The notes below the pieces were generated by a model. That model was not told the origin of the DNA. It searched no databases and was given only the letters and a program-made list of their open reading frames with translations. From an uncultured Eubacteriales bacterium (GTDB lineage Bacteria; Bacillota; Clostridia; Oscillospirales; QAKW01), in contig CABULU010000003.1 in assembly GCA_902492505.1 (NCBI GenBank), forward strand, positions 4,290-68,289: a stretch of 64,000 bases of DNA, given 5' to 3'. Of the stretch, positions 32,941-44,414 are shown piece after piece. Position 1 is the first letter of the stretch, and every line of letters begins with the position of its first letter. The translations under genes were made by a program, and so were the position numbers.

Positions 32941-34827
32941 TTATGAAATCAGTCCACAGACAAGACCCGCAAGCTCTGTCGGATTATCCACCGTCATACC
33001 GCCGATAAGACGTGCCTGCGCATAAAGTATTTTTGAGTACTCCGAAAGCTTCTCCCTGTCGCTGCCGTATAGTTCACGCAGCTTTTTAGCGATCGGATGA
33101 GCCTCGTTTATTTCAAGTGCCGTTTGGGCCCTTACAGGAGCAGCGCCGTTTTCCGGCATTTTTTCAAGCACTTTTTCCATACCAAGCGATACATCGCCCT
33201 CACTTACAAGACAAACCGGGTGATTTTTCAGCGACTTTGTAAAGCGGACAACATTTACACTGTCCCCAAGCGCTTCTTTCATGCACTTAAACATATCCTC
33301 GTACTGCTTGTTTTCTTCCTCAAGCTCCTTTTTCTCTTCGTCGGACAAAATATCAAGCCCGCCGTCACAGACATTTGTGAACTCCTTATCATCGTATTTA
33401 CCGAGCATTTTAAGTGCAAATTCATCCACATCATCCGTAAGATACAGAATTTCAAAGCCTTTATCTTTAACGGCCTCTACCTGCGGCAGCATATCAATTT
33501 TATCCACTGTCTCGCCGGCAGCATAATATATTGTTTTCTGATCTTCTTTCATGCGTGATACGTATTCCTTGAGCGAAACATATTTTTTATCCGCCGAAGA
33601 AATAAAAAGAATAAGATCTTTCAATACGTCTTTATGAGTACCATAATCGGAATACAATCCGTATTTAAGTTGAATTCCGAAAGCCTTGAAAAATTCCTCG
33701 TATTTTTCCCGCTCGTCTTTCAGCATCTTTAACAGTTCATTTTTTATCTTCTTCTCAATATTTTTTGCAATGCTCTTCAGCTGTGCGTCATGCTGAAGCG
33801 TCTCGCGGGAAATATTAAGCGAAAGATCTGCGCTGTCGGCAACCCCGCGTACAAAGCTGAAATAATCCGGCAAAAGATCCGCGCATTTATCCATGATAAG
33901 AACTCCGCTTGAATAGAGCTGGAGACCCTTTTCAAAATCCTTTGTATAGTAATCAAACGGTGCATGCTTTGGTATGAAAAGCAAGACATCGCTGGACGTC
34001 AAGCCTTCAAATTTGGAATGAATAATTTTGATAGGAGACTCATAGTCAAAGAATTTTTCTCTGTAAAAGCCCTCATACTCCTCATTCGTACATTCAGACG
34101 CCTGCTTTTTCCAAATCGGAATCATACTGTTAAGAGTCTGCGTTTCAACAACCGTCTCATATTCGCCTTCCTTACCCTCAACAGGCACACTCTTGTCCAT
34201 ATCCATTTTTATAGGATAGCGCAGATAGTCGGAGTATTTTTTGACAAGTGCGCGAATACGGTATTTATCAAGAAACTCGCTGTAATTCTCGTTTTCCGCA
34301 TCCTCCTTGACGTGAAGCGTAATTACCGTACCGCAGCTGTCTTTTTGAGCTTCAGTTACTGTGTATCCGTCAACGCCGGATGATTTCCACTCATATGCCT
34401 GTTCATTGCCGTATGCCCGGCTTAAAACGCTGATACTGTCACTTACCATAAAAGCGGAGTAAAAACCGACACCGAACTGACCGATTATATCCACATCCTC
34501 TTTTTTCTCATTATCGTTTTTAAAATCAAAAGAGCCGCTTTTAGCAATCGTACCGAGATTGTTTTCAAGCTCATCCTTTGTCATACCAATTCCGTTATCC
34601 TCTATGACGATTGTACGGCTGTCCTTGTCGACCGACAGCTTTATCTCAAAGCTCTCCTTTGACAGACCGACATCACCGTCAGTGAGAGAACGATAGTACA
34701 GCTTGTCTATCGCATCGCTCGCATTAGACAAAAGCTCACGTAAAAATATCTCCTTATGCGTGTATATAGAGTTAATCATCATATCGAGTAATTTCTTCGA
34801 TTCTGTCTTAAATTGTTTTTTAGCCAT
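32941..34827 (-). CDS. htpG: Molecular chaperone HtpG (Hsp90)
   Basis: 628 residues, full length. GHKL ATPase N-domain with ELLSNASDAIDKLYY, DNGIGMTKDEL and QFGVGFYSAFMVSD; middle domain with NISRETLQHDAQLKSI (catalytic Arg loop); C-terminal dimerisation part shorter than in eukaryotic Hsp90. ATP-dependent chaperone in the cytoplasm. A TTGAAA-16-TACAAT promoter and a CIRCE-like HrcA operator lie upstream, pointing to heat-shock control. Monocistronic. Confidence 0.97.
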   Translation of the reverse strand: MAKKQFKTESKKLLDMMINSIYTHKEIFLRELLSNASDAIDKLYYRSLTDGDVGLSKESFEIKLSVDKDSRTIVIEDNGIGMTKDELENNLGTIAKSGSFDFKNDNEKKEDVDIIGQFGVGFYSAFMVSDSISVLSRAYGNEQAYEWKSSGVDGYTVTEAQKDSCGTVITLHVKEDAENENYSEFLDKYRIRALVKKYSDYLRYPIKMDMDKSVPVEGKEGEYETVVETQTLNSMIPIWKKQASECTNEEYEGFYREKFFDYESPIKIIHSKFEGLTSSDVLLFIPKHAPFDYYTKDFEKGLQLYSSGVLIMDKCADLLPDYFSFVRGVADSADLSLNISRETLQHDAQLKSIAKNIEKKIKNELLKMLKDEREKYEEFFKAFGIQLKYGLYSDYGTHKDVLKDLILFISSADKKYVSLKEYVSRMKEDQKTIYYAAGETVDKIDMLPQVEAVKDKGFEILYLTDDVDEFALKMLGKYDDKEFTNVCDGGLDILSDEEKKELEEENKQYEDMFKCMKEALGDSVNVVRFTKSLKNHPVCLVSEGDVSLGMEKVLEKMPENGAAPVRAQTALEINEAHPIAKKLRELYGSDREKLSEYSKILYAQARLIGGMTVDNPTELAGLVCGLIS

Positions 34828-34850
34828 TATATATCACCCTTTTAATAAAA

Positions 34851-34877
34851 TTAGCACTCATTATTTCAGACTGCTAA
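34851..34877 (-). promoter_or_regulatory. CIRCE-like HrcA operator upstream of htpG
   Basis: TTAGCACTC, 9-base spacer, GACTGCTAA. The consensus is TTAGCACTC-N9-GAGTGCTAA, so only one base differs. It lies between the -10 element (34881-34886) and the start codon at 34827, the classical place for HrcA repression. Confidence 0.88.
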
Positions 34878-34880
34878 TAT

Positions 34881-34908
34881 ATTGTACCACTATTTTCAAA
34901 TTTTTCAA
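34881..34908 (-). promoter_or_regulatory. htpG promoter
   Basis: Minus-strand TTGAAA (34908-34903) and TACAAT (34886-34881) with a 16-base spacer; the CIRCE-like element begins 4 bases after the -10 box. Confidence 0.75.
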
Positions 34909-34923
34909 TAGGTTTTCAATAAA

Positions 34924-34945
34924 AAAACAGCCTCACGGCTGTTTT
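34924..34945 (-). terminator. Terminator overlapping the TVP38 gene stop codon
   Basis: AAAACAGCC / GGCTGTTTT stem; the four-base loop contains the TGA stop codon of the TVP38 gene, followed by a T7 run on the minus strand. Confidence 0.85.
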
Positions 34946-35634
34946 CTGTCGTTCTTCTTACACATTATGTGATAAACGGAAAAACCTATGGCACTTAAAA
35001 CAAGTGTTACCGCAAATACTACAATAGCAAACACATAATTTTGCATTCCAAGCGCATTGCCGCCAATGGTAGAGGTCACAATCGACGGAAGACGGGCAAC
35101 ACTTGTTATAAGAATAAAATGGAGAGTTCTTATTTTCGTAAGACCTATAAAGTAAACCATGAGGTCCTTCGGCGTTCCCGGTATCAAAAAGATAATAAAG
35201 GTTATAATTTCAAGCCGCTTGGCATTTTTTAAAAACTTCAGGTTGTTTATTTTGTCAACTGAAAAAAACAGTTCAACAACGCGCACTCCGAAGGTGCGCA
35301 CGAACACAAACACAACAAGGCTTCCAAGCAATCCGCCGATTACAGATAAGACAGTACCCTCCAGTGCACCGAACGCATAACCTGCGCCTATTTCCAGCGG
35401 TTCACCCGGAATAATTGCAAAGATAACCTGAAGCGCAACCATCCCGATAAATATAAGCTGACCGAAAATCCCTTTGGAATCTATCCACTCTCGAAATATT
35501 TCCGGTTCCGAAACAAAGTGCAGCATCGGCCTGCCGATATACCAGCAGACGGCCGCCGAAAAAACTATAAATACCGCAATTGAAAGTATTCCGAAGCCCT
35601 TTTTATGACGCTGTACAAATTTATCGTCTGACAT
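34933..35634 (-). CDS. TVP38/TMEM64 family (DedA-like) membrane protein
   Basis: 233 residues with about six membrane segments. The VTT/SNARE-associated domain signature is visible: IPGEPLEIGAGYAFGALEGTVLSVIGGLLGS and LIPGTPKDLMVYFIGLTKI. DedA-superfamily proteins act in lipid scrambling or membrane homeostasis. It follows the transglycosylase gene after 5 bases, so the two share an operon, perhaps around undecaprenyl-phosphate recycling and wall synthesis; that is inference. Confidence 0.9.
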   Translation of the reverse strand: MSDDKFVQRHKKGFGILSIAVFIVFSAAVCWYIGRPMLHFVSEPEIFREWIDSKGIFGQLIFIGMVALQVIFAIIPGEPLEIGAGYAFGALEGTVLSVIGGLLGSLVVFVFVRTFGVRVVELFFSVDKINNLKFLKNAKRLEIITFIIFLIPGTPKDLMVYFIGLTKIRTLHFILITSVARLPSIVTSTIGGNALGMQNYVFAIVVFAVTLVLSAIGFSVYHIMCKKNDRKQP

Positions 35635-35639
35635 ACCTA

Positions 35640-36341
35640 TCAGGGAGCGCAGCTGAGTATGCGCTCACCCTCCTCTTCTTTTATATAACCGTATTTTACA
35701 AGCTTATTTATAACCTGCGCCTGACGCTGGCTTGCAAGTTCGGGATTGTTATCCAGCGAATAGACGGAAGGCGCATTTGGCAAACCCGCCAGCATTGTGC
35801 TCTCATAATCCGAAAGCTCCCACGGCTCTTTATCAAAATAACCGAGGCTTGCCGCACGCACCGAATAATATCCGCTGCCAAAATAAATAGTATTTACATA
35901 AAGCTCCAGTATTTCATCCTTGGTATACATCCGCTCAAGACGCAAAGCCATAAACATCTCGGCAATTTTACGTTCAAATTTTTTTGACTGGGTAAAAAAT
36001 ATATTCTTTGCAAACTGTTGAGTTATCGTGCTGCCGCCCTCAACAAGTTTCATCTCACGTATATCGGTAAGCACGGCGCGCCCGATTGAAATAATATCAA
36101 TACCGGGATGATAATAAAACCGCCTGTCCTCTACCGCAATAACCGCGTCAAGGTACATTTGAGGCAAAACGTCAATGGAAACATAATCTTCATCGCTTTT
36201 TATTTTCTCTATTGCCTGCGCCGGCGGGTTATCGCGCAGCACCTTGCAGTACATCGCGTACCCCTTAACGGTAATAATAGCACCGATTAAAAAAATAACG
36301 GCGCAAATCGAAAGGACCGAATATTTCAGAAGCTTCTTCAT
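35640..36341 (-). CDS. Monofunctional peptidoglycan glycosyltransferase (GT51)
   Basis: 233 residues. One N-terminal membrane helix (LKYSVLSICAVIFLIGAIITV) and a GT51 domain with the signature motifs VEDRRFYYHPGID (catalytic Glu), GGSTITQQFAKNIFF and KIAEMFMALRLERMYTKDEILELYVN. It polymerises lipid II glycan strands on the outer face of the membrane. No penicillin-binding transpeptidase domain follows, so it is monofunctional (MtgA/SgtB-like). Confidence 0.94.
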   Translation of the reverse strand: MKKLLKYSVLSICAVIFLIGAIITVKGYAMYCKVLRDNPPAQAIEKIKSDEDYVSIDVLPQMYLDAVIAVEDRRFYYHPGIDIISIGRAVLTDIREMKLVEGGSTITQQFAKNIFFTQSKKFERKIAEMFMALRLERMYTKDEILELYVNTIYFGSGYYSVRAASLGYFDKEPWELSDYESTMLAGLPNAPSVYSLDNNPELASQRQAQVINKLVKYGYIKEEEGERILSCAP

Positions 36342-36429
36342 ATAATCACCGCCTTTGTATTATCAGTATAGCACAATACTTTCAATAATAAAAGGGGTTT
36401 TACCGTTTATTAAAAAATTGTAATAAAAA

Positions 36430-36466
36430 ATCGGAGCTTTACCGCTTTTAATGCGAAAAGCCCCGA
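36430..36466 (-). terminator. Terminator after fhs, end of the purine operon
   Basis: Imperfect ATCGGGGCTTTT / AAAGCTCCGAT stem on the minus strand followed by TTTTTTATT, 14 bases after the fhs stop. Confidence 0.88.
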
Positions 36467-36479
36467 TAACTATTACCGT

Positions 36480-38150
36480 TTAAAACAATCCCGTGATAAT
36501 TCCGTCACTTGAAACGTCTATTTTTTCAGCAGCGGGTAATTTCGGAAGGCCCGGCATTGTCATTATATCTCCCGTCAGTACGACAATGAAGCCCGCACCG
36601 GCGGAAATTTTCACATTTTTTACCGTTACCGTAAAGTCGTCAGGCGCGCCTGTTTTTGCAGGGTCATCCGAAAAGCTGTACTGTGTTTTGGCAATACAGA
36701 CAGGCAGGTCGCCGTAGCCCAAAGCCGTCAGTTCTGCAATCTGCTTTGACGCTGCAGCAGTAAAGCTCACGCCGGCGCCGCCGTAAACTTTTGTGACAAT
36801 CTTTCTGACTTTTTCTTCTATACCGTCTTCAAGCTCATAGCAGAAATTAAAGCTCCCCTTCTCTTCCTCGCACAAACGCACAACCTCGCGTGCAAGCGCC
36901 TCACCGCCCGCGCCGCCGTCTGCCCATACGGTCGAAAGCACCACGTTTACGCCGAGTGAGCGGCATTTTTCAATAATTAGCTTGATTTCTGCATCCGTAT
37001 CTGTCGGAAAACGGTTTACTGCAACAACCGACGGAAGTCCGTACACATTTTTAATATTGGAAACATGTCGCAAAAGATTTGGCATACCATTTTCAAGTGC
37101 TTCAAGGTTTTCACTTGCAAGCTCTGTTTTTGCAAGACCGCCGTGCATTTTAAGCGCACGCACTGTTGCAACAATCACAACGGCCGACGGTTCCAGTCCG
37201 GCTGCACGGCACTTGATATCAAGGAATTTTTCCGCGCCGAGATCCGCGCCAAAGCCCGCCTCGGTCACAGCATAATCTCCAAGCTTCAACGCCATTTTTG
37301 TTGCAGTGACTGAATTGCAGCCGTGCGCAATATTGGCGAACGGACCGCCGTGTATAAGCGCGGGAGTTCCCTCAAGAGTCTGAACAAGATTGGGCTTAAC
37401 GGCATCCTTTAAAAGCGCCGCCATAGCGCCCGCAGCCTTTAGTTGACCGGCGGTTACCGGCTGACCGTAAAAATTATATGCTACTATAATCCTGCTTAAT
37501 CTGTCCTTTAAATCGTCTATTGACAAAGACAGACAAAGTACAGCCATTACCTCGGAAGCAACGGTTATATCAAAACCGTCCTCACGCGGCACGCCGTTTA
37601 TCTTTCCGCCCAATCCGTCCACAACATTGCGCAGCTGACGGTCATTCATGTCAACGCAGCGCTTCCACGTAATACGACGAGTGTCAATACCCAGCGCGTT
37701 TCCCTGATGAATATGATTATCAAGCATCGCTGCAAGCAGATTGTTTGCCGCACCTATGGCATGAAAATCACCAGTAAAATGCAGGTTGATATCCTCCATC
37801 GGCACAACCTGAGCATAGCCGCCGCCCGCCGCGCCGCCTTTGATACCGAAAACAGGACCGAGCGACGGCTCGCGCAGGGCGGTGACAACCTTTTTGCCTA
37901 TGCGTGACAGTCCGTCGGCAAGACCTATTGTCGTTGTCGTTTTCCCCTCTCCGGCAGGAGTTGGCGTTATCGCTGTAACAAGCACCAGTTTACCGTCCGG
38001 CTTTTGGACCTCATTCATAATTGAAAGATCAATCTTTGCCTTGTATTTACCGTACTGTTCAACATACTTTTCATCAATTCCGGCATTTTTAGCAATTTCA
38101 GCGATGGGACGCATTTTTGCCGACTGAGCTATCTCTATATCCGTTTTCAA
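36480..38150 (-). CDS. fhs: Formate--tetrahydrofolate ligase
   Basis: 556 residues from a TTG start at 38150 with AGAGGTG upstream. P-loop-like ATP site [20 protein letters not shown] and the conserved [28 protein letters not shown] region (here [20 protein letters not shown]) are diagnostic. It makes 10-formyl-THF from formate, ATP and THF, used twice in purine synthesis (PurN and AICAR transformylase). Last gene of the pur operon, 11 bases after purL; also the entry enzyme of the methyl branch in acetogens, though no other such genes are here. Confidence 0.97.
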   Translation of the reverse strand: MKTDIEIAQSAKMRPIAEIAKNAGIDEKYVEQYGKYKAKIDLSIMNEVQKPDGKLVLVTAITPTPAGEGKTTTTIGLADGLSRIGKKVVTALREPSLGPVFGIKGGAAGGGYAQVVPMEDINLHFTGDFHAIGAANNLLAAMLDNHIHQGNALGIDTRRITWKRCVDMNDRQLRNVVDGLGGKINGVPREDGFDITVASEVMAVLCLSLSIDDLKDRLSRIIVAYNFYGQPVTAGQLKAAGAMAALLKDAVKPNLVQTLEGTPALIHGGPFANIAHGCNSVTATKMALKLGDYAVTEAGFGADLGAEKFLDIKCRAAGLEPSAVVIVATVRALKMHGGLAKTELASENLEALENGMPNLLRHVSNIKNVYGLPSVVAVNRFPTDTDAEIKLIIEKCRSLGVNVVLSTVWADGGAGGEALAREVVRLCEEEKGSFNFCYELEDGIEEKVRKIVTKVYGGAGVSFTAAASKQIAELTALGYGDLPVCIAKTQYSFSDDPAKTGAPDDFTVTVKNVKISAGAGFIVVLTGDIMTMPGLPKLPAAEKIDVSSDGIITGLF

Positions 38151-38161
38151 AGTATCACCTC

Positions 38162-41100
38162 TTAAATTTCAAAGTATTTTACGGCTGATTCAAACATTTT
38201 CATATCATATACTCCGTCAACGTTTTTATACAAATCAATGTCTATACGTTCGGAATGACCCATCTTTCCGAACACCCTGCCGTCGGGAGACGTAATACCC
38301 TCAACGGCAAAAACGGAATTATTGGGGTTAAAGCGTATATCACCGGTCGGATTTTGGTCAAGGTCAACATACTGAGTCGCAATCTGACCGTTTGCAATAA
38401 GCTGTTCAAGTGTGCTGTCACTTGCTATAAAACGACCCTCTCCGTGAGAAATAGGCACTGTATATACCTGACCGGGCTCCGTATTCATCAGCCACGGCGA
38501 TTTATTCGAAGCAATGCGCGTGCGGACAAGACGCGACTGATGACGACCTATCGTATTAAAGGTAAGCGTCGGGCAGCTCTCGTCCGTATCGATTATTCTT
38601 CCAAAAGGAACAAGACCTAACTTAATTAGAGCCTGAAAGCCGTTACAAATACCGCACATAAGTCCGTCACGGTTTTCAAGCAACTCGTTTATCTGCTCAC
38701 TCACAGCCCCGTTTCTGAAAAAAGCAGTTATAAATTTACCCGAGCCGTCCGGCTCGTCGCCGCCGGAAAAGCCGCCGGGCACAAATACAATCTGCGACTG
38801 TTTCAGTTTATCTGCAAACGTCTCAACAGACTGAGAAACTCCGGCGGGCGACAGGTTGTTGATAACAAATATCTCAGCTTCGGCGCCTGCGCGGGACATT
38901 GCCTTTGCAGTGTCAAATTCACAGTTTGTACCCGGGAATACAGGTATAAGCACGCGGGGTTTTAAAGTCTTTACACGCACACGCGGATAACTTTGCGCTT
39001 TATAGCTCACGGTCGGTATATTTTTTTGTGCCTGCTCAATATTGCAGGAATACACCGATTCCAATTTATCTTCATATACGGAAAGCAAATCCGACAGCAA
39101 AATCGTGTCACCGCCAGCTTTTATAGAGGGCGACTGTGTGGTTGCACCAAGTGAAATGCTGCGTTCGCCTATTTCTTTGCCGTCTGCAAGCTCCAGAATA
39201 AACGCGCCGTAATTATAGCCGAAAATAAGCTCGTTTGAAACAGATTTGTTAAACTCAAAGCCTACACCGTTTCCAAAACACATTTTCATCACAGCCTCGG
39301 CAATACCGCCGTATGTCGGTGTATACGCCGCCAGTACGCGTCCCTCACGCATAAGCCGTGTTACAACGGAAAAAATATGCTTGTGCGATTCGCAATCAGG
39401 CAGACCGTTTTCATCATACCGGGGACAAAGTAGCACAACATCATGACCTGCACCCTTAAATTCGGGTGAAATAACCTGCTTGGTTTTTCCCGTAGTCACG
39501 GCAAAGGAAACAAGCGTCGGCGGGACGGTGATGTCCTCAAAAGTGCCGCTCATGGAATCCTTGCCGCCGATTGCACCGATCCCGTAATCAAGCTGTGCCT
39601 TGAATGCGCCGAGCAATGCAGACATCGGTTTTCCCCAGCGCACAGCGTCCCTCATGGGCTTCTCAAAATATTCCTGGAAAGTCAGATAAACGTCTTTGAA
39701 TTCGGCGCCTGCGGCAATCAGCTTTGAAACAGACTCCACAACAGCAAGATATGCGCCGTGATAAGGGCTTTTTTCTGTTATAAACGGATTATATCCCCAT
39801 GACATGAACGAGCATGTATCTGTCTGACCCTTTTCGACCGAAATTTTGTGTACCATCGACTGAATAGGAGTCTGCTGGTACCTGCCGCCAAAGGGCATGA
39901 GCACAGTACCCGCGCCTATCGTCGAGTCAAACCGCTCCGAAAGCCCGCGTTTGGAGCAGACATTGAGATCATTTGCAAGCGCCCGCATACCCGAAGCAAA
40001 ATCCCGGGGCTGCTGTTTATCAAATTTCTGAGGCTTTTTAACGCTTATATCAATATGCTTTTGTGCACCGTTTGAGTTTAAAAAGTCACGTGAAATATCG
40101 ACAATGCGGCTTCCGTTCCAATTCATTACAAGGCGCGGGTTTTCCGTAACGACAGCAACTACCGTAGCCTCCAAGTTTTCGGCAGTCGCAAGTTCCTTAA
40201 ATCGCTGAGCATGCTGCGGTTCTACAACCACAGCCATACGTTCCTGCGGCTCGCTGATGGCAAGCTCCGTACCGTCCAGTCCGTCGTATTTTTTGGGGAC
40301 TGCATTTAAGTCTATTTCAAGTCCGTCCGCCAGCTCTCCGATAGCAACGGACACGCCGCCTGCGCCGAAATCGTTACAGCGTTTAATAAGGCGAGAAGCC
40401 TCGCTGTTTCTGAATAGGCGCTGAAGCTTGCGCTCCTCCGGCGCGTTACCCTTTTGAACCTCTGCACCGCAGCTTTCAAGCGACTGAAGAGTATGAGATT
40501 TTGACGAACCTGTCGCTCCGCCGCAGCCGTCGCGTCCCGTTCTGCCGCCGAGCAAAATTACAATATCACCGGGACTTGGCGCCTCACGGCGTACATTTTT
40601 TGCAGGAGCTGCGGCAATTACCGCGCCGATTTCCATACGCTTTGCCACATACCCGTCATGATATATTTCGTCAACCTGTCCCGTGGCAAGACCTATTTGA
40701 TTTCCGTATGAGGAATATCCTGCCGCAGCGGTAGTCACGATTTTTCGCTGCGGGAGCTTACCCGGTATCGTCTCGCTCACAGGTTTCAGCGGATCTGCAG
40801 CCCCTGTCACGCGCATTGCGGCGTAAACATAGCTTCTTCCCGACAGCGGATCTCGGATTGCGCCGCCGATACAGGTTGCGGCACCGCCAAACGGTTCGAT
40901 CTCGGTCGGATGGTTGTGCGTTTCATTTTTAAAGAGCAGCAGCCAATCCTGATTTTCACCGTCAACGTCAACTGTTATTTTAACGGTACAGGCGTTTATC
41001 TCCTCCGACTCGTCAAGGCGTGGCAGCTTACCCTGTGCTTTCAACTCGCGCACGGCAACAGTCGCTATATCCATAAGGTTTACAGGCTTTGTCCTGCCCA

Positions 41101-41866
41101 ACTTTTTGCGTACGGCAAGATACTCATTGTATGCCGCCTGCACAGTCTTATCCTCGAATGTTACCGAATCGATAGTTGTCAAAAACGTGGTGTGACGGCA
41201 GTGGTCGGACCAGTAGGTATCTATCATGCGAATCTCGGTAAGCGTGGGGTCACGCTGTTCTGATTTAAAGTAATCCTGACAAAACTCTATATCGTCCGCA
41301 TCCATTGCCAGACCGTATTTTGAGACAAATTCCTCAAGCCCCTGACGCGAAAGCGAGCAAAAGCCGCTCAGCGTCTCAACGGTCTGCGGAATTTCATATT
41401 CCGCTTTCAATGTTTCAAATGTGTCCAGAGAGGCCTCTCTGCTCTCAACGGGATTAATCACATACTTTTTAACGGTATCTATGTCCTTTTCGGTAAGACT
41501 TCCGTAAAGCACATAGATGCGCGCACAGCGGACAATCGGACGCTCACACTGCGCAATAAGCTGAATACACTGTGCGGCGCTGTCCGCGCGCATATCAAAC
41601 TGCCCCGGAAGGTATTCAACGCCAAAAACAACTGCATTTTCCGCGCCCTCGATTTCACTTGTCACTATATCAAGCTGCGGCTCGGAAAAAACAGTTTTTA
41701 CAGCATAGTCAAAAAGCGGCTTTTCTATATTTTCCACATCATAGCGATTGAGAATACGCAGATGTTCAAGTCCTGTTACCCGTACCAGTGTTACAAGATC
41801 ATTTTTCAGTGCCTGCGCCTCTATTGCAAGCTCCTTTTTCTTTTCAGTATAAACTCTGTAAACCAT
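38162..41866 (-). CDS. purL: Phosphoribosylformylglycinamidine synthase (single-chain)
   Basis: 1234 residues, the large single-chain form typical of clostridia and gammaproteobacteria instead of separate PurS/PurL/PurQ. N-terminal PurS-like domain, FGAM synthase core with [34 protein letters not shown] and [10 protein letters not shown], and a C-terminal class I glutaminase with [27 protein letters not shown] (nucleophile Cys) and PISHGEGRF. Converts FGAR, glutamine and ATP to FGAM. AGGAGG ribosome site; follows purD by 11 bases. Confidence 0.97.
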   Translation of the reverse strand: MVYRVYTEKKKELAIEAQALKNDLVTLVRVTGLEHLRILNRYDVENIEKPLFDYAVKTVFSEPQLDIVTSEIEGAENAVVFGVEYLPGQFDMRADSAAQCIQLIAQCERPIVRCARIYVLYGSLTEKDIDTVKKYVINPVESREASLDTFETLKAEYEIPQTVETLSGFCSLSRQGLEEFVSKYGLAMDADDIEFCQDYFKSEQRDPTLTEIRMIDTYWSDHCRHTTFLTTIDSVTFEDKTVQAAYNEYLAVRKKLGRTKPVNLMDIATVAVRELKAQGKLPRLDESEEINACTVKITVDVDGENQDWLLLFKNETHNHPTEIEPFGGAATCIGGAIRDPLSGRSYVYAAMRVTGAADPLKPVSETIPGKLPQRKIVTTAAAGYSSYGNQIGLATGQVDEIYHDGYVAKRMEIGAVIAAAPAKNVRREAPSPGDIVILLGGRTGRDGCGGATGSSKSHTLQSLESCGAEVQKGNAPEERKLQRLFRNSEASRLIKRCNDFGAGGVSVAIGELADGLEIDLNAVPKKYDGLDGTELAISEPQERMAVVVEPQHAQRFKELATAENLEATVVAVVTENPRLVMNWNGSRIVDISRDFLNSNGAQKHIDISVKKPQKFDKQQPRDFASGMRALANDLNVCSKRGLSERFDSTIGAGTVLMPFGGRYQQTPIQSMVHKISVEKGQTDTCSFMSWGYNPFITEKSPYHGAYLAVVESVSKLIAAGAEFKDVYLTFQEYFEKPMRDAVRWGKPMSALLGAFKAQLDYGIGAIGGKDSMSGTFEDITVPPTLVSFAVTTGKTKQVISPEFKGAGHDVVLLCPRYDENGLPDCESHKHIFSVVTRLMREGRVLAAYTPTYGGIAEAVMKMCFGNGVGFEFNKSVSNELIFGYNYGAFILELADGKEIGERSISLGATTQSPSIKAGGDTILLSDLLSVYEDKLESVYSCNIEQAQKNIPTVSYKAQSYPRVRVKTLKPRVLIPVFPGTNCEFDTAKAMSRAGAEAEIFVINNLSPAGVSQSVETFADKLKQSQIVFVPGGFSGGDEPDGSGKFITAFFRNGAVSEQINELLENRDGLMCGICNGFQALIKLGLVPFGRIIDTDESCPTLTFNTIGRHQSRLVRTRIASNKSPWLMNTEPGQVYTVPISHGEGRFIASDSTLEQLIANGQIATQYVDLDQNPTGDIRFNPNNSVFAVEGITSPDGRVFGKMGHSERIDIDLYKNVDGVYDMKMFESAVKYFEI

Positions 41867-41877
41867 TGCGCGTCCTC

Positions 41878-43146
41878 CTAATTCTTAAATGCCGACAGCG
41901 CACGCGCGCCTATATCATCGCGATAATACGCATTTTTAAACGTTATTCTTGCTGCGTCGGCGTAGACCGTATCAAGAGCGTCCTTCAGCGTTTCACCCAC
42001 TGCGGTAACCCCGAGCACACGTCCGCCGGAGGAAACAAGCGCTCCGTTTTCAAGCTTTGCGCCGGCGACAAAAACCTCGCTCGACTTATTTGCCGAAAGG
42101 TCGATTTCAAAGCCGGTATCATACTTTTCCGGGTAACCGTCGGACGCCATTACAACACAAGCTGCGGCGCCGTTTCTGAACCTCACCTCGGTTTTATCAA
42201 GCGTTTCGTTTCTGCATGACTGCATTATTTCCAAAAGGTCGCTTTCCAAAAGCGGGAGCACAACCTGAGTTTCGGGGTCGCCGAAACGGCAGTTATATTC
42301 AATCACATAAGGTCCGTTTTGCGTCAGCATCAGACCAAAATAAAGGCAGCCCTTAAACCGGCGGTTTTCCGCACGCATGGCATCTACCGTGGGGAGAAAG
42401 ATTTTTTCCATACATTCGGCAGCAATTTTGTCCGTATAAAAAGGATTGGGTGCAATTGTGCCCATGCCGCCGGTATTGAGTCCGGTATCACCGTTGCCGG
42501 CGCGCTTATGATCCATAGAAGACACCATCGGCTTTACCGTTTTACCGTCAGTAAAAGCAAGCACCGACACCTCGGGACCTGTAAGAAACTGCTCGATAAC
42601 AACAGTAGTTCCGCTGTCGCCGAATTTTTTGTCACGCATCATAGAGGTTACGGCATCAGCCGCCTCGGCACGTGTCTTAGCAATAATTACACCCTTGCCC
42701 AGCGCCAGTCCGTCTGCCTTGATAACAACGGGAATATCGCAGTGTGAAACATATTCAAGTGCCGGCTCAAGCTCGGTAAATGTCACAAACTCCGCTGTCG
42801 GAATGCCGTATTTTTTCATAAGTTCCTTGGAAAACCGCTTGCTGCCCTCAATGACCGCTGCTCTTTTATCAGGACCGAAGCATGGAACGCCCGCGCTCTC
42901 CAACGCATCGACGGCGCCCATAACCAGCGGGTCATCGGGTGCGACAACCGCAAAATCAACCGCGTTTTCAACAGCAAAGGCGACTATTTTTTCAATATCC
43001 TTTGCGCCGATATCAACGCATACGGCGTCGGCGGCAATACCTCCGTTTCCCGGCAGAGCATAAATCTCCGTCACCGACTTACTTTTTTTAAGCTTCTTTA
43101 TTATAGCGTGCTCGCGGCCTCCGCCGCCGACTACCATTATTTTCAT
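41878..43146 (-). CDS. purD: Phosphoribosylamine--glycine ligase
   Basis: 422 residues of ATP-grasp fold. N-terminus MKIMVVGGGGREHAI, ATP-binding KADGLALGKGVIIAKT, and RFGDPETQVVLPLL are canonical. Joins phosphoribosylamine and glycine to form GAR. It lies just downstream of glyA, the enzyme that produces glycine and methylene-THF from serine, within the same operon. Confidence 0.97.
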   Translation of the reverse strand: MKIMVVGGGGREHAIIKKLKKSKSVTEIYALPGNGGIAADAVCVDIGAKDIEKIVAFAVENAVDFAVVAPDDPLVMGAVDALESAGVPCFGPDKRAAVIEGSKRFSKELMKKYGIPTAEFVTFTELEPALEYVSHCDIPVVIKADGLALGKGVIIAKTRAEAADAVTSMMRDKKFGDSGTTVVIEQFLTGPEVSVLAFTDGKTVKPMVSSMDHKRAGNGDTGLNTGGMGTIAPNPFYTDKIAAECMEKIFLPTVDAMRAENRRFKGCLYFGLMLTQNGPYVIEYNCRFGDPETQVVLPLLESDLLEIMQSCRNETLDKTEVRFRNGAAACVVMASDGYPEKYDTGFEIDLSANKSSEVFVAGAKLENGALVSSGGRVLGVTAVGETLKDALDTVYADAARITFKNAYYRDDIGARALSAFKN

Positions 43147-43154
43147 AAATTCTC

Positions 43155-44393
43155 CTACTTGTTATAAATCGGATATTTTTCGCAAAGGCTCACAACCTCA
43201 TCGGTTATACTGCCGCGGCTGTTTTCAAAATCTGTTATTACACGCTTTACCCAGCCCGCAATAAGCTCCATTTCGGCTTCCTTGAAGCCACGGCTTGTGA
43301 CGGCGGGCGTGCCTATACGCAGACCGCTTGTAATAAACGGACTCTGCGGGTCGTTGGGAATTGCATTTTTATTTGCGGTTATATGAACCTCATCCAGACG
43401 ATGCTCCAACTCCTTTCCGGTAATTGCGCAGCCGCGAAGATCGAGCAGCATGAGATGGTTGTCCGTTCCGCCGGACACCAAATCAACGCCTTCTTTTATA
43501 AATGAGTTTGCAAGGACGGAAGCATTTTTGACAATCTGCGTCTGATACGCCTTAAATTCATCTGTAAGTGCTTCACCGAAGGCAACTGCCTTTGCTGCAA
43601 TAATATGCATGAGCGGACCGCCCTGCGTGCCGGGGAAAATGGCCTTGTCTATTTGCTTTGCATACTGCTCTTTGCAAAGGATAAGACCACCGCGCGGACC
43701 GCGCAGAGTCTTATGAGTCGTGGTTGTAACAACGTCTGCATAAGGCACGGGATTGGGATGCAGGCCTGCCGCGACAAGACCCGCTATATGCGCCATATCC
43801 ACCATGAGATATGCGCCGACCTCATCGGCAATCTCACGAAATTTGGCAAAATCTATTGTGCGCGGATAAGCCGAAGCGCCTGCAAGAATAAGCTTGGGCT
43901 TATGCTCTTTGGCAAGACGCAAAACCTCGTCGAAATCAATCTGCTGTGTGTCATCAGACACGCCGTAAGGTACTATATTGAAGTAATTTCCCGAAATGTT
44001 TACGGGAGAACCGTGAGAAAGATGACCGCCATGAGCAAGGCTCATGGACAGCACGGTATCACCCGGCTTCAAAAGTGCATAAAATACGGCAAGGTTGGCA
44101 TTCGCACCGCTGTGAGGCTGAACATTTGCATGCTCAGCTCCAAACAGCTTTTTTGCACGCGCTCTTGCTATTTCCTCAACCTCGTCAACATAGACGCAAC
44201 CGCCGTAATAACGCTTGCCCGGGTATCCTTCGGCATATTTATTTGTAAGAACGCTGCCCGCAGCCAAAAGCACGCCCTCAGACACGATATTTTCAGACGC
44301 AATAAGTTCAATATTATGCTGCTGGCGTTTAAGCTCCCGCTCGCAGGAGGCATAAACCTCGCTGTCAAATTCCTTTAGCTTTTCAAAAAACAT
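43155..44393 (-). CDS. glyA: Serine hydroxymethyltransferase
   Basis: 412 residues, PLP-dependent. [15 protein letters not shown], the aldimine lysine in [17 protein letters not shown], and [15 protein letters not shown] are diagnostic. It converts serine and THF to glycine and 5,10-methylene-THF. Its position inside the pur operon supplies both glycine (PurD) and one-carbon units. GGGAGG ribosome site before the ATG. Confidence 0.97.
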   Translation of the reverse strand: MFFEKLKEFDSEVYASCERELKRQQHNIELIASENIVSEGVLLAAGSVLTNKYAEGYPGKRYYGGCVYVDEVEEIARARAKKLFGAEHANVQPHSGANANLAVFYALLKPGDTVLSMSLAHGGHLSHGSPVNISGNYFNIVPYGVSDDTQQIDFDEVLRLAKEHKPKLILAGASAYPRTIDFAKFREIADEVGAYLMVDMAHIAGLVAAGLHPNPVPYADVVTTTTHKTLRGPRGGLILCKEQYAKQIDKAIFPGTQGGPLMHIIAAKAVAFGEALTDEFKAYQTQIVKNASVLANSFIKEGVDLVSGGTDNHLMLLDLRGCAITGKELEHRLDEVHITANKNAIPNDPQSPFITSGLRIGTPAVTSRGFKEAEMELIAGWVKRVITDFENSRGSITDEVVSLCEKYPIYNK

Positions 44394-44414
44394 TTTTTGA
44401 TCCTCCCTAAAAAA

